A stretch of DNA of 12,322 nt from CAVZKK01 sp964573475 (GTDB taxonomy: Archaea; Thermoproteota; Bathyarchaeia; Bathyarchaeales; Bathycorpusculaceae). The stretch lies in NCBI GenBank assembly GCA_964573475.1, contig CAZNJT010000048.1:1-12322 (forward strand), read 5' to 3'. The notes beneath the pieces are model-generated. The model was given only the letters and a program-made list of their open reading frames with translations, made no database searches and had not been told where the DNA came from. Positions 1-7,871 of this stretch are shown here, one piece after another. The position numbers and the translations under genes are program-made. Positions within the stretch are counted from its first letter, which is position 1. Each line of letters begins with the position of its first letter.

Positions 1-1
1 C

Positions 2-100
2 ACGGAAAAAATAGGAAAGAATAACGCGCTTTTTCAATTGTTTTTGGACGAGTTGAAGAAGCGAGGAATAAGAATCGCTGAAGAGAAAATGGTAAGTTAG
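2..100 (+). CDS. C-terminal end of an unidentified gene
   Basis: An open frame enters from the left edge and ends at a TAG at 98-100. The last 32 residues are visible, ending in ELKKRGIRIAEEKMVS, which has a charged helical character typical of a real protein end. The frame is free of stops and its stop lies one base before the stop of the minus-strand ABC ATPase, a tight convergent arrangement that supports a genuine coding end. No family can be assigned from this tail. The start and most of the gene lie outside the window. Confidence 0.55.
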   Translation, partial: TEKIGKNNALFQLFLDELKKRGIRIAEEKMVS

Positions 101-101
101 G

Positions 102-998
102 TTATGTTACTACGCCCATTCTGTGCAGTTCCTCTTTAAGGCTATCCCTCATCTGCTTGAGACTTTGCCTTCTTTGCACGTATTCGTCTCCACTTATCTT
201 GCCAACCTTAAAATCTTCATCAAGCCGCTGCAATTGAGCATCTATCTCTGCAATTCTAGCCCTTAATTGGTCGATGTAGGACACGGCTTTTTCTTCTGCT
301 ATAACTTCTGATGGGGTTAACGCCATTTTTATTACGCCGTCTTCGATGCGGAGTATTCTGTCGGCTGCTCTTGCAATGCTTGGGTCATGTGTCACCATGA
401 TTATTGTTTTGCCAAGTTCTCTTTTTACTTTGACCAAATAGTCAACAACGATTTTTGCGTTTACAGTGTCTAGCTCGCCAGTAGGCTCATCTGCTAAAAG
501 AAGTGGAGCATCATTTGCTAAGGCGGTTGCCATGGCTATACGTTGTTGTTCTCCACCGCTTAACTCTTCAGGTTTGTGGTTGGCGCGATCTGTCAAACCG
601 ACAATTTCGAGAAGTTCTTGTACGCGTTTACTTCTTGTTCCTCTAGAAGCGCCTAAAGCTATCATGGGAAGTTCGATGTTTTCCGCCGCTGTCAGCGTTG
701 GGAGAAGGTTTAACGTTTGAAATATGTGACCAACCGTCTTTCTTCTGTAGTCAACCAATTGTGATGGATGCAATGCTGTAACCAGAATATCACCGACTTG
801 AACGTAGCCGCCTGTGGCCTGGTCAAGTCCGCCGACGATGTTTAGCAGTGTGGTTTTTCCGCTACCGCTGGGTCCTATAATGGAGATCATTTCGCCCTCA
901 TTGACTTCCATGCTTAATCCTCTTAGGGCTTGGACTTCAACGCTTCCTAGTCGGTAGACCCGAATCAGGTCTTTCACTATTAGTTTCATTCCCTTCAA
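102..998 (-). CDS. ABC transporter ATPase, MacB/LolD type, with SHOCT-like tail
   Basis: This is the cytoplasmic ATPase of a MacB/LolCDE-type exporter, powering the FtsX-type permease encoded just upstream. Numbering from the first possible start, the protein shows Walker A GPSGSGKT (42-49), Q-loop Q94 in HIFQ, signature LSGGE (146-150), Walker B LLLADE (166-171, catalytic E171), D-loop around 175-178 and switch H204. The nucleotide-binding domain ends near residue 225, the usual length for this family. A further 70 residues form a predicted coiled coil (about 238-262) and then a stretch, GKISGDEYVQRRQSL, that resembles the SHOCT oligomerisation motif. The TTG start at 998 overlaps the permease stop by four bases (TTGA). 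An ATG three codons in, at 989, is the alternative and would leave a five-base gap. Translational coupling to the permease is likely either way. The transported substrate is unknown. Confidence 0.93.
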   Translation of the reverse strand: MKGMKLIVKDLIRVYRLGSVEVQALRGLSMEVNEGEMISIIGPSGSGKTTLLNIVGGLDQATGGYVQVGDILVTALHPSQLVDYRRKTVGHIFQTLNLLPTLTAAENIELPMIALGASRGTRSKRVQELLEIVGLTDRANHKPEELSGGEQQRIAMATALANDAPLLLADEPTGELDTVNAKIVVDYLVKVKRELGKTIIMVTHDPSIARAADRILRIEDGVIKMALTPSEVIAEEKAVSYIDQLRARIAEIDAQLQRLDEDFKVGKISGDEYVQRRQSLKQMRDSLKEELHRMGVVT

Positions 999-3814
999 AG
1001 TCTCACTATCCTTTCAAGTTTTGAAACGTATCTTTTCGTGAGCAGAATTAACGGGATTATTGCTGAGGCAAAAACTAGGATCAGGCATGTGGACAGAAGG
1101 ATTATTGCGTCTGTGGGAAAAACCATCCGATGCGCCACAAGAGAATAGGAGAGTGTGGCGTTAGAAGCTGCCACATTGCCACGCGCCACAATCAAGCCTA
1201 CCACAACGCCTAAAATAGCCGAAAAAACTACTATCGCCAAGTTTTCCGCCAAAAGCATGGTCACCAACTGTTTAAAGGATAGACCACGTGCACTCATAAT
1301 GGACGCTTCTCTCTTCCGCTCTTGAAGACTAACTAGAGTCACCAAGCTTGTTGCCACCGAAGCAGCTAATATGGAGAAAACAACTCCTATGCGCTGAATG
1401 TTTAGTGAACCAGTGAGCAATAAATCACTTTGATAAGTTTCCAGCTCTTCTGCAACAGAGTGCACATAGCTGACATTGTCAGCTACATCGTCGATTTCTA
1501 GAATTTCAGATGCAACAGATTTTCCGTCAGCACCAAGTTCCAGCTTCACTAGGATCCTAACAGAGGGATACCAACTTGAACCCGATGACTCATAGAGCCC
1601 CACAGGCACGTAGGACCAAAATGCTCCTCCATAGTATTCATATGGTTGGATGTAGTATTGCTGGGTGACCTCGGGACCGAAAAATCCAACAATTGTCAAT
1701 TGAATAATTGAACTTCCAATAGTCAAAGTTACATTATCCCCTACCTTTTTCTCTAAGCTTTTCGCTATGTTTCGTTCTAGAATTATGGTTCGGTTGTTCA
1801 TTTTCATTTGTTGAAACGCTGTGGCAACATCGTTTCCACTAAACCATTCAGTTTCGTAATAGGCAGTTGAAAGCCACTTTTCAGGGTCAACTGCCCGAAT
1901 CTGCATTGAGTAATATTGTCCGGGCAATGTCCCACTAAGGGAATATTCCAACGATGCAGACAATACTCCGGAAAGTTCCTCTATTTTGCTTGTTGTGCTT
2001 GAAGCGTTAGCTGTGGAGGTTAGTTGAACAGTTATGTCTGCGCCCACATCAGCTTTGACTTTACGGATAGTGTAGTCTTGTTCACTTGCAAGGGTGCCTA
2101 CTGTCTGAAAACTGTAGCCTATAATTAGAGCGATCAAGAAAGCGACGGAAGCCGTTCTTGCTGGGTTTCTCTGGACATTCTTAGTAGCTAAGGTGCCTAA
2201 ATCACCTAGAAATCTTGCCGCACGAGTAACAAGTTCCTGAAATTTCAAGGAGCCAAGGATGAAGATTTTTGTGAAACCCCAAAAGAAGAGCAGTGGTCCA
2301 ATATAGGTTAAAATGTAATAGTCTATGAATATCCAGATACCTAAAAGGATTACAAGGAATATGTTTCCAAATGGCATCGGATGTCCCATAAACATCTGAA
2401 AAAGATTTATGCCAAAAAGAAACATAACTATTTTGTAGGTGCCTAAAGAGAAGGCTATCCAAGGCCACCGTTGCCTGTAAGGCTTAACTTCCTCTACATA
2501 CATATACTCCCTTAGGGCATCCACTGGAGGGAGCTTTGAGGCTCTTCTGGAAGGGCGAAAAGTGGAAAGCAACGTTATGGCTAGGCTGAAAATTATAGCT
2601 ATAACAATAACTTCTTGGCTTAATACGGGGGCTGCTCCAAGTTCGCCTCCGACAGCCGTTGCAAAAAATGGACTGAGCAGAAAGCCTAAGCCTACGCCTA
2701 TGAGACCACCGATAATTCCTATCATGATAGATTCTGTCAGAAACATTCTGAAAAGTTGTCCAGTCGAGAATCCCTTCGTTAATAGTAAGCCGATTTCACG
2801 TCTCCGCAGGTTGTAGGAGACATCTGAGACTGTTGTTCCAACATACCAAGCTACAAAGAAAACGGGTAGCGCCACGATAAAGAAGGAAAACCTCATAGCC
2901 ATGCTGGTAAACTGGTAACTCATGAGAATCTGTTCCAGATTATTATTAGCACTCATGCCATACTTTGCAACTGCCTGATTCGCTTGAGCAGTAACCGCTC
3001 CCACGATTTCCAGCGAACTTTGAATATCCCAAGGATTAATCAGCGCATCTCGATTTAGGTAAGCTAGAATTTGAGTGGAGAACGGGCTACCATAATATGA
3101 GGCATTGTTTGGAATTGCGTCTAAGAGCTTGGAAAAAGTTTCTTCCCAGCTTACAATAAGCAAATTATCGCCATAAATGACACGTGACTGCTCTTGCATA
3201 GATCCGTATACTACTGACCCATACCATTCTCCAGCGGCAATAGAATAAGCTGTGTCGTCAAGCTCCACAAAACCTACGACTTTAAGAGATACACTCACAG
3301 TCTTTTCAGTCGGCGAATATGTATCTCCAACCCAATATGTAAAGTTCATAGTGAAAGTGCTGTTCAACTCTATTTTATTTGCATCTTTAGAGCCTGCCCA
3401 AACGTAGGCTTCATTCTCTCCAAGTGAATTAGCACCTGATTTTACATCAAGCCCGTCATAAACGCGTGAGACATTAGATATTCCCACGATCCTGAAGGAA
3501 GTGTAATTCTCAAAAGTCGTGTTTCCATACCAATAGGCTCTGGAAATTACCTCTGAACTAATTATATTACTGACGTTCGCAACTTCTGAGGCCGCTGCTG
3601 TCCACACTGTAGAACTGGAAGCTTGTGAACCATATTGCCCAATAACGATGTCGACTGGCACTCGATTTAGTTGCTGGTTTAGAGCCGCCTTTGCGGTAGT
3701 GTCAGCTCCTATGTTAACGCCAGCGAAGAATGTGGAAGCCAAAATAACCCCTAAAAGCAGTGCAGCAAAAAGTCCCAGAGAGCGGATGACTCTTTTTATA
3801 GCGTAGGAAAGCAT
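995..3814 (-). CDS. Large ABC transporter permease with two FtsX domains
   Basis: This is the membrane partner of the downstream ATPase, a type VII (MacB/LolC/FtsX-like) permease. From the ATG at 3814 it has 939 residues. An N-terminal helix (about 12-34) is followed by an external domain (about 35-300) and then a helical block (about 304-420) containing the first FtsX core, RRREIGLLLTKG near 338-349. Two extra helices lie near 455-515, and a helix near 553-575 begins the second half. A second external domain spans about 576-803, and a second FtsX core begins at RKREASIMSARG near 834-845, with final helices near 805-925. Both external domains carry many N-x-S/T sequons, fitting an archaeal outer-face location. 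The open frame extends to a GTG at 3823, but the GGTG at 3824-3821 sits six bases before the ATG at 3814 and works better as its ribosome site. No separate membrane-fusion gene is adjacent, so this probably acts as a two-gene exporter or a mechanotransmission system. Confidence 0.9.
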   Translation of the reverse strand: MLSYAIKRVIRSLGLFAALLLGVILASTFFAGVNIGADTTAKAALNQQLNRVPVDIVIGQYGSQASSSTVWTAAASEVANVSNIISSEVISRAYWYGNTTFENYTSFRIVGISNVSRVYDGLDVKSGANSLGENEAYVWAGSKDANKIELNSTFTMNFTYWVGDTYSPTEKTVSVSLKVVGFVELDDTAYSIAAGEWYGSVVYGSMQEQSRVIYGDNLLIVSWEETFSKLLDAIPNNASYYGSPFSTQILAYLNRDALINPWDIQSSLEIVGAVTAQANQAVAKYGMSANNNLEQILMSYQFTSMAMRFSFFIVALPVFFVAWYVGTTVSDVSYNLRRREIGLLLTKGFSTGQLFRMFLTESIMIGIIGGLIGVGLGFLLSPFFATAVGGELGAAPVLSQEVIVIAIIFSLAITLLSTFRPSRRASKLPPVDALREYMYVEEVKPYRQRWPWIAFSLGTYKIVMFLFGINLFQMFMGHPMPFGNIFLVILLGIWIFIDYYILTYIGPLLFFWGFTKIFILGSLKFQELVTRAARFLGDLGTLATKNVQRNPARTASVAFLIALIIGYSFQTVGTLASEQDYTIRKVKADVGADITVQLTSTANASSTTSKIEELSGVLSASLEYSLSGTLPGQYYSMQIRAVDPEKWLSTAYYETEWFSGNDVATAFQQMKMNNRTIILERNIAKSLEKKVGDNVTLTIGSSIIQLTIVGFFGPEVTQQYYIQPYEYYGGAFWSYVPVGLYESSGSSWYPSVRILVKLELGADGKSVASEILEIDDVADNVSYVHSVAEELETYQSDLLLTGSLNIQRIGVVFSILAASVATSLVTLVSLQERKREASIMSARGLSFKQLVTMLLAENLAIVVFSAILGVVVGLIVARGNVAASNATLSYSLVAHRMVFPTDAIILLSTCLILVFASAIIPLILLTKRYVSKLERIVRL

Positions 3815-3849
3815 GGCTGACACCGTTCAACGAAACAAATTTGAAAACG

Positions 3850-3859
3850 TTATTTAAAG
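3850..3859 (-). promoter_or_regulatory. Archaeal TATA box for the ABC exporter operon
   Basis: On the minus strand this reads CTTTAAATAA, close to the archaeal box A consensus. Transcription would be expected about 25 bases downstream, near 3828, giving a leader of roughly a dozen bases that carries the GGTG motif before the permease ATG at 3814. Inferred from sequence match and spacing only. Confidence 0.55.
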
Positions 3860-3909
3860 CTATGTATTAGAACAGCATAAGATAGTGCAGTGTCTTTGCA
3901 TTCTTGGGT

Positions 3910-5205
3910 TCATGAAGGAGAGAATTTTACGCCTCTTTTTACTTCGATTTTTCCTTCTTTCATAACCATTTTTATCTTGTTCTTATCCTGCAAAACTTTA
4001 ATGTCTTTAAGCGGGTCACCGTCAACTATTACTATGTCAGCCAGCTTTCCCTTCTCTATTGTGCCAATTTCATTTTCCAACCCACACGCTTTTGCACCAT
4101 TTCGTGTCGCTGCAATTATCGCGTCCATGGGTTTAAAACCACAATGTTTAATCAGCAACTCTAGTTCCATGGCGTTTGTACCCATTTTCAATAATGGAGA
4201 ACCAACGAAATCCGTGGCACTTGCAATTGTTAGACCCGCCTTGTAAAGCTTCGCTATGTTTTTTATCGTAATTTCCCAGACTTCTTTCCCTTTTGTCACA
4301 GCCCATGAGGGATATCCAGCTTTTTCTCCTTCAGTTACTATGCGCCAATTAATAGAGAGTGTTGGAACAAAAATCACGTCTTTCTTCTTTTTAGCCATTC
4401 CTATCACTTCGTCATCTGGGTAAAATGCGTGATCGATCGTCTTTACACCGGCTGTTATGGAGTTTTTCATCGCTTCTGTTCCTTGGCAGTGCGCTGTGAC
4501 AAATTTTCCAACATGCCTTGCCTCTTCAACTATCGCTTTTATTTCCTCTAGCGTAAATTGAGTATGCTCAGGTCTGTCAATCATTGACATAACTCCACCA
4601 CTTGTGCAAATTTTTATGAAATCAGCGCCTTCTCTTATTGCATAACGGGCTGCCTTAATACATTCTTCCGTTCCATCACACAATAAGGACATGCCTCTTT
4701 TTGAAACGCGGGCATCCACCCATTCCACAGGGATATAATGCGCGTCCCCATGGCCACCTGTTTGACTTAACACGTAACCTGCCGAAAGTATTCTCGGCCC
4801 ACGTGTTGTTCCTTCAGCAATAGCTCTTTTCAAGTATATCCCGAATCCGCCGCAATCTTTCACTGTTGTGAAACCTGCTTCCAAAAGGTCAACTGCATCA
4901 TAAACACTTTTTATTAAACCCAATTGCTGAGGTCTAACGAGCTCTTCTTCCAAAATACGGTCAGTCTTCATGCCCACTAAATGTAGATGCGAGTCAATTA
5001 GTCCAGGCATCACTGTTTTCTTGGAAGCATCAACCTCGGTTTTCTTAGCTCTCTTTGGTATATCTACATCCCCCTCTTTCCCAACAGCAGTAATCCTTGC
5101 TCCCTCTATGACAACAACAGAGTTTTTCAGGGGTTTCGCACCAGTGCCATCGATCAAGTTTCCGCCTTTTATAACGATAATCTCTTTCTCTGCTTTTTTA
5201 CTCAC
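3910..5205 (-). CDS. Metal-dependent amidohydrolase, imidazolonepropionase/prolidase-like (COG1228 type)
   Basis: This is a cytosolic TIM-barrel hydrolase of the amidohydrolase superfamily, binuclear by motif. Numbered from the GTG at 5205 (431 residues), the first metal motif is PGLIDSHLHL with H73 and H75. The family motif TGGHGDA includes H152. K198 in the FIKICTSGG context is the likely carbamylated bridging lysine. H239 (TAHCQG), H259 (IDHAFY) and D332 (ATDF) complete the site. A small beta-sandwich is formed by both termini, ending in GKLADIVIVDGDPL. This set fits the COG1228 group that includes Xaa-Pro dipeptidases and lysine- or arginine-carboxypeptidases better than true imidazolonepropionase, and no hut genes are nearby. 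The exact substrate cannot be read from sequence. The frame is open to a GTG at 5217, but AGGTGG at 5219-5214 overlaps that codon and is ideally spaced before the GTG at 5205, so I prefer the shorter form. No signal peptide is visible. Confidence 0.85.
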   Translation of the reverse strand: MSKKAEKEIIVIKGGNLIDGTGAKPLKNSVVVIEGARITAVGKEGDVDIPKRAKKTEVDASKKTVMPGLIDSHLHLVGMKTDRILEEELVRPQQLGLIKSVYDAVDLLEAGFTTVKDCGGFGIYLKRAIAEGTTRGPRILSAGYVLSQTGGHGDAHYIPVEWVDARVSKRGMSLLCDGTEECIKAARYAIREGADFIKICTSGGVMSMIDRPEHTQFTLEEIKAIVEEARHVGKFVTAHCQGTEAMKNSITAGVKTIDHAFYPDDEVIGMAKKKKDVIFVPTLSINWRIVTEGEKAGYPSWAVTKGKEVWEITIKNIAKLYKAGLTIASATDFVGSPLLKMGTNAMELELLIKHCGFKPMDAIIAATRNGAKACGLENEIGTIEKGKLADIVIVDGDPLKDIKVLQDKNKIKMVMKEGKIEVKRGVKFSPS

Positions 5206-5250
5206 TTCATTTTCCACCTGAGTTTAGAATAAGGGGGTTAGAGACGATGA

Positions 5251-5260
5251 ATATTTATGC
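5251..5260 (-). promoter_or_regulatory. Archaeal TATA box for the amidohydrolase gene
   Basis: The minus strand reads GCATAAATAT here. Initiation about 25 bases downstream would fall near 5228, leaving a leader of about 23 bases that contains AGGTGG just before the preferred GTG start at 5205. The element overlaps the end of a short broken reading frame at 5255-5369. Confidence 0.45.
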
Positions 5261-5369
5261 TTTGTCCAATGTGATTTCACAGGCTAGTTCAAGCGCATAT
5301 TCGTGGATTTTTGCTTGGTCTGGCGCTTGTCTCCAATTCTAACGCGACGACGACCTTAGCCTTCTTCAT
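5255..5369 (-). pseudogene. Short frameshifted reading frame of unknown function
   Basis: Starting at an ATG at 5369, the minus strand encodes MKKAKVVVALELETS, a plausible beta-strand-like protein start. Without a frame change it ends soon after in low-complexity sequence. In the neighbouring frame, from about 5324, it continues as APDQAKIHEYALELACE and stops at 5255-5257, which reads like a real amphipathic helix. The switch point lies in a GCGC-type repeat, so a two-base loss or one-base gain would explain it. The restored product would have only about 38 residues. It could be a gene remnant, a sequencing or assembly error in a small real gene, or chance. I do not recognise a family. Confidence 0.22.
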
Positions 5370-5390
5370 CGTTTTCAAAACTTTAGAAAG

Positions 5391-5400
5391 GAATATAATT
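5391..5400 (+). promoter_or_regulatory. TATA box for the nicotinate phosphoribosyltransferase gene, possibly bidirectional
   Basis: GAATATAATT, preceded by a purine-rich GAAAG, is centred about 27 bases before the ATG at 5423. This fits a leaderless transcript, and I see no ribosome site before that ATG. On the other strand the same element reads AATTATATTC and lies about 27 bases before the ATG at 5369 of the short broken frame, so it may once have served both directions. Confidence 0.45.
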
Positions 5401-5422
5401 TTCTTCCATCAAATAATAACCC

Positions 5423-6817
5423 ATGAGCTTTTCTCTGGGTTTCGTGGACGAAGAAAACATGAGCATGTTCACGGACTTGTACGAATTGACTATGTGTGCA
5501 AGTTACTTCGACAACAAAAGATTTGAGCCTGCGACTTTTGATTTGTTCATAAGGAGATTACCCCCAAATCGATCTTATTTCTTGTTTGCGGGTTTGGAGC
5601 AAGTACTACTTTTCCTTGAAAAAGTAAGGTTCAAAGAAGAGCACATCGATTTTTTGAAGAAGCAAGGATTTAAAGACGAGTTTCTCGATTACTTGAGGAA
5701 CTTCAAATTCACGGGAGAAGTCTGGTCTATCCCAGAAGGCACGATAATCTTTCCAAACGAGTCTTTGATTAGAGTTACTGCACCGATAATAGAGGCTCAG
5801 CTTATAGAAACCTTCATCCTTAACACCACTAACTTACAGACAACGATCGCGACCAAGGCTTCAAGAGTCGTGATCGCAGCGAAAGGTAGACCCGTGATCG
5901 AGTTCGGTTTAAGAAGAGAGCATGGAACCGATGCTGGAATGAAGGTGGCGAGGTGCAGCTACATGGCGGGCTGTAACGGCACTTCTAACGTCCTTGCTGG
6001 GATGAAATACGGCATCCCCATCTTTGGAACTATGGCCCATTCTTTCGTCATGTTGTTCGAAAGAGAGATAGATTCTTTCAGGGCTTTCGTCAAAACTTTC
6101 CCTGATAAATCAACGCTTTTAATCGATACTTTCGATGATATTAAGGGCGCTGAAAAAGCAGCCATAGTTGCCAAAGAACTCGAAGAAAGAGGGTTCAAGT
6201 TGGGAGGGGTAAGGCTAGACAGCGGAGATTTGGCAGAGTTAAGTAAAAAGGTTAGGGAATTGTTGGATAGAAATGGTTTGAAATATGTCAAGATCTTCGC
6301 AAGCGGGGATCTAGATGAATACAAAGTAGAGGAATTGCTGATAGAAGGCGCAAAAATTGATGCATTTGGTGTTGGGACCAAAATGGGGACTTCCGAGGAT
6401 AGGCCTTACGTCGATATTATCTATAAGTTGTGCGAAAAGATGAATGAAAAAGGCGAGTTTTCGCCCGTTATGAAGTTAAGCAAAGGTAAAGCCACACTCC
6501 CAGGCAGGAAGCAAGTCTTCAGGTTTAAGGATGAAAGAAGTAATTTCGTAAAAGACATCATCGCCCTAGAGAAGGAAAAGATACGTGGAGAGCCTTTGCT
6601 TATCAAAGTGATGGAAAAAGGGAAAATAGTCTATGATCTTCCATCGCTTGAAGAAATAAGAAAAAAAGCCTTGGAGAACCTTGCAAAAATCCCTCTGAAA
6701 TACAAGAAACTGAAGGATGCGCCTCGCTATCCTGTGCATTTGAGTCTTGGGCTGAAACGATTGATGAAAGATTTGACAGAGAAGGTAAAGAAAATTGAGG
6801 GGTTAAATTCCGCCTAA
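5423..6817 (+). CDS. pncB: Nicotinate phosphoribosyltransferase
   Basis: The enzyme joins nicotinate to PRPP to make nicotinate mononucleotide, the entry step of the Preiss-Handler NAD salvage route, in the cytosol. Its 464 residues carry the family signatures in order: TDLYELTM (17-24), FGLRREHGTDAG (161-172), GTMAHSFVM (202-210) with H206 as the expected phosphorylated histidine, GVRLDSGDL (262-270), FASGDLDEY (292-300), FGVGTKM (315-321) and the K-x-TLPGRKQVFR segment (356-367). All are intact. The C-terminal 80 residues are lysine-rich and helical. The ATG at 5423 fits a leaderless start from the TATA element at 5391. Later ATGs at residues 13 and 15 are possible alternatives, closer to where some family members begin. 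The gene stands alone, divergent from the amidohydrolase and convergent with the small membrane protein. No other NAD gene is visible in the window. Confidence 0.95.
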   Translation: MSFSLGFVDEENMSMFTDLYELTMCASYFDNKRFEPATFDLFIRRLPPNRSYFLFAGLEQVLLFLEKVRFKEEHIDFLKKQGFKDEFLDYLRNFKFTGEVWSIPEGTIIFPNESLIRVTAPIIEAQLIETFILNTTNLQTTIATKASRVVIAAKGRPVIEFGLRREHGTDAGMKVARCSYMAGCNGTSNVLAGMKYGIPIFGTMAHSFVMLFEREIDSFRAFVKTFPDKSTLLIDTFDDIKGAEKAAIVAKELEERGFKLGGVRLDSGDLAELSKKVRELLDRNGLKYVKIFASGDLDEYKVEELLIEGAKIDAFGVGTKMGTSEDRPYVDIIYKLCEKMNEKGEFSPVMKLSKGKATLPGRKQVFRFKDERSNFVKDIIALEKEKIRGEPLLIKVMEKGKIVYDLPSLEEIRKKALENLAKIPLKYKKLKDAPRYPVHLSLGLKRLMKDLTEKVKKIEGLNSA

Positions 6818-6879
6818 AACTCTTACAAAATCCTATTTATCACATCTCTTTCTTTGACGCAATAAGCATTTTCAGGATG

Positions 6880-7422
6880 CTATCTAGCAGAAACCCAAAT
6901 TAGAATATTTATGAAGCCAACTTCCATTACAGATGCGATAAAGAAGATTCCATAAATGTAAATCAAGTCTTTAGTTGACATAGTTCTGCTTAATGTCCTC
7001 TTAATTGTTGAGTATATACCGTAGCCCTCAACTATCCCTATAGGCGCACTTATAAGGAGAATGAGAGGCAAGACTTCAACGCTTATCCCACCAAGCAAGC
7101 TGCCTCCACGCAGAATGCTTAAGAAAACAACAACAAATGTAAAAACTAGGGCGAATGTCCGCGGATGCTTGAGCACGACTTGCGGGTCTTTCTCCCTCTT
7201 GAAGAAGTTTGAAACCACCAGATTAACATAGAAAGTCATGCCCAACAGAATGAGAGAGACTACGAGAACGTTATGTATGAAAAGCATGATAACGGCCAAC
7301 AGTTGATTTTGAAGTACATCTTTTAGGATTTCGAAGAAGAAAGTGTTTTCAACATAAGAAAGCGCTAGGAAGATTAGAAAAGCTAAGCCTAGAAGCACTG
7401 TACGCTTTCTCTCATCAAGCAA
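6880..7422 (-). CDS. Five-helix membrane protein, SpoIIM/DUF95-like (tentative)
   Basis: This is a 180-residue integral membrane protein with hydrophobic helices at about 8-28, 40-70, 88-105, 115-138 and 152-178. There is no signal peptide and no soluble domain, only a short charged loop (72-86). The second helix with FIHNVLVVSLILLG and the fourth with APIGIVEGYGIY recall the SpoIIM/DUF95 family pattern, in which a buried Asn lies in the early helix and an HGIxE-like segment lies later. The conserved His of that segment is missing, so the assignment is tentative. SpoIIM-like proteins are common in archaea, where the bacterial sporulation role does not apply and function is unknown. The start is TTG, supported by GGAGGT at 7435-7430 with a seven-base spacer. 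An internal GTG at codon 9 is less well placed. Confidence 0.7.
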   Translation of the reverse strand: MLDERKRTVLLGLAFLIFLALSYVENTFFFEILKDVLQNQLLAVIMLFIHNVLVVSLILLGMTFYVNLVVSNFFKREKDPQVVLKHPRTFALVFTFVVVFLSILRGGSLLGGISVEVLPLILLISAPIGIVEGYGIYSTIKRTLSRTMSTKDLIYIYGIFFIASVMEVGFINILIWVSAR

Positions 7423-7429
7423 TTACGAA

Positions 7430-7435
7430 ACCTCC
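7430..7435 (-). promoter_or_regulatory. Ribosome binding site that fixes a TTG start
   Basis: The minus strand reads GGAGGT, a near-perfect complement to the 16S rRNA tail, seven bases before the TTG at 7422. It is the strongest such site in the window and is the reason for choosing TTG as the start of the small membrane protein. Confidence 0.6.
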
Positions 7436-7510
7436 AGAAAAGCCAAAATCATAAAAGAAGCATCCTATTGGTCATTCATATCGCTTAAGCTTAGCCTATT
7501 CAAGGAGACA

Positions 7511-7520
7511 TAAATAAAAA
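7511..7520 (-). terminator. Possible T-rich terminator after the TIGR04076-like gene
   Basis: The minus strand reads TTTTTATTTA about 18 bases past the stop of the small protein gene at 7538. Archaeal intrinsic termination needs only a T-run without a hairpin, so this could end that transcript before the membrane protein gene. It is also TATA-like, so the call is weak. Confidence 0.3.
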
Positions 7521-7537
7521 TTTTATGAATTAAGCTG

Positions 7538-7852
7538 TTAGATTTTTTCCCGTTTTATTTCGAAAAGCACTGTTCCGCCATCAGTGTATGGTTTTCCTGG
7601 GTCTAAGCATTGAACGTAGCCTTTTTCATCTTCTTCTTTTGCTAAGCCTAACTTTTTGAAGCTTATTCCACAACTTAATGGAACAATCATGGAAAGCATA
7701 CAGCCTAAGGCGTGAATGCAAATATTGTCGGTTTCGCTAACAACTATTTTCGGCGATTCTACAACTATTTTGTCTCCAACTTCGAAGACTGGACAGTTTC
7801 CACGTATCTCCTGAACAGTTATAACTAAACGGTACTTCTCTTCTCCACGCAT
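7538..7852 (-). CDS. TIGR04076 family conserved small protein
   Basis: A small cytosolic protein of about 104 residues from the ATG at 7852. The pattern fits the TIGR04076 family: an opening strand YRLVITVQEIRGNCPVFEVG, a GDK turn, a NICIHALGCML segment, a central SMIVPLSCGIS region, and a late cysteine-containing QCLDPGKPYTDGGTV segment ending in a strand, VLFEIKRE. Cysteines are frequent (five in this form), which is typical of the family. No biochemical role is established. The frame is open further upstream to an ATG at 7891 and another at 7870, but a strong TATA element lies inside that extension, 25 bases before 7852, so transcription should begin at or near the ATG at 7852. It is divergent from the thiolase-like operon and shares its intergenic region. 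Confidence 0.72.
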   Translation of the reverse strand: MRGEEKYRLVITVQEIRGNCPVFEVGDKIVVESPKIVVSETDNICIHALGCMLSMIVPLSCGISFKKLGLAKEEDEKGYVQCLDPGKPYTDGGTVLFEIKREKI

Positions 7853-7871
7853 GACCTTCGCCTCACCCATT

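Noticed and set aside
466..720. Open plus-strand frame inside the ABC ATPase gene
   Set aside because: It is antisense to the conserved ATPase motifs, has Ser/Arg-rich text without domain character and has no ribosome site; a shadow of the real gene.
2202..2468. Open minus-strand frame inside the permease gene
   Set aside because: It lies in another frame of a continuous FtsX permease whose membrane pattern continues through this region.
3890..4246. Plus-strand frame opposite the amidohydrolase 3' end
   Set aside because: Antisense to conserved barrel residues including the active-site Asp region; no promoter or ribosome site.
5311..5526. Plus-strand frame running from the intergenic region into the phosphoribosyltransferase gene
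   Set aside because: It overlaps the start of a certain gene in another frame, and its end translates that gene's codons out of frame.
5959..6381. 140-residue minus-strand frame inside the phosphoribosyltransferase gene
   Set aside because: Ser/Leu/Pro-rich antisense text over intact catalytic motifs of the sense gene; a shadow.
6818..6879. Pyrimidine-rich stretch between the convergent phosphoribosyltransferase and membrane protein genes as a terminator
   Set aside because: The T-runs are short and interrupted, and there is no hairpin; not enough to call.
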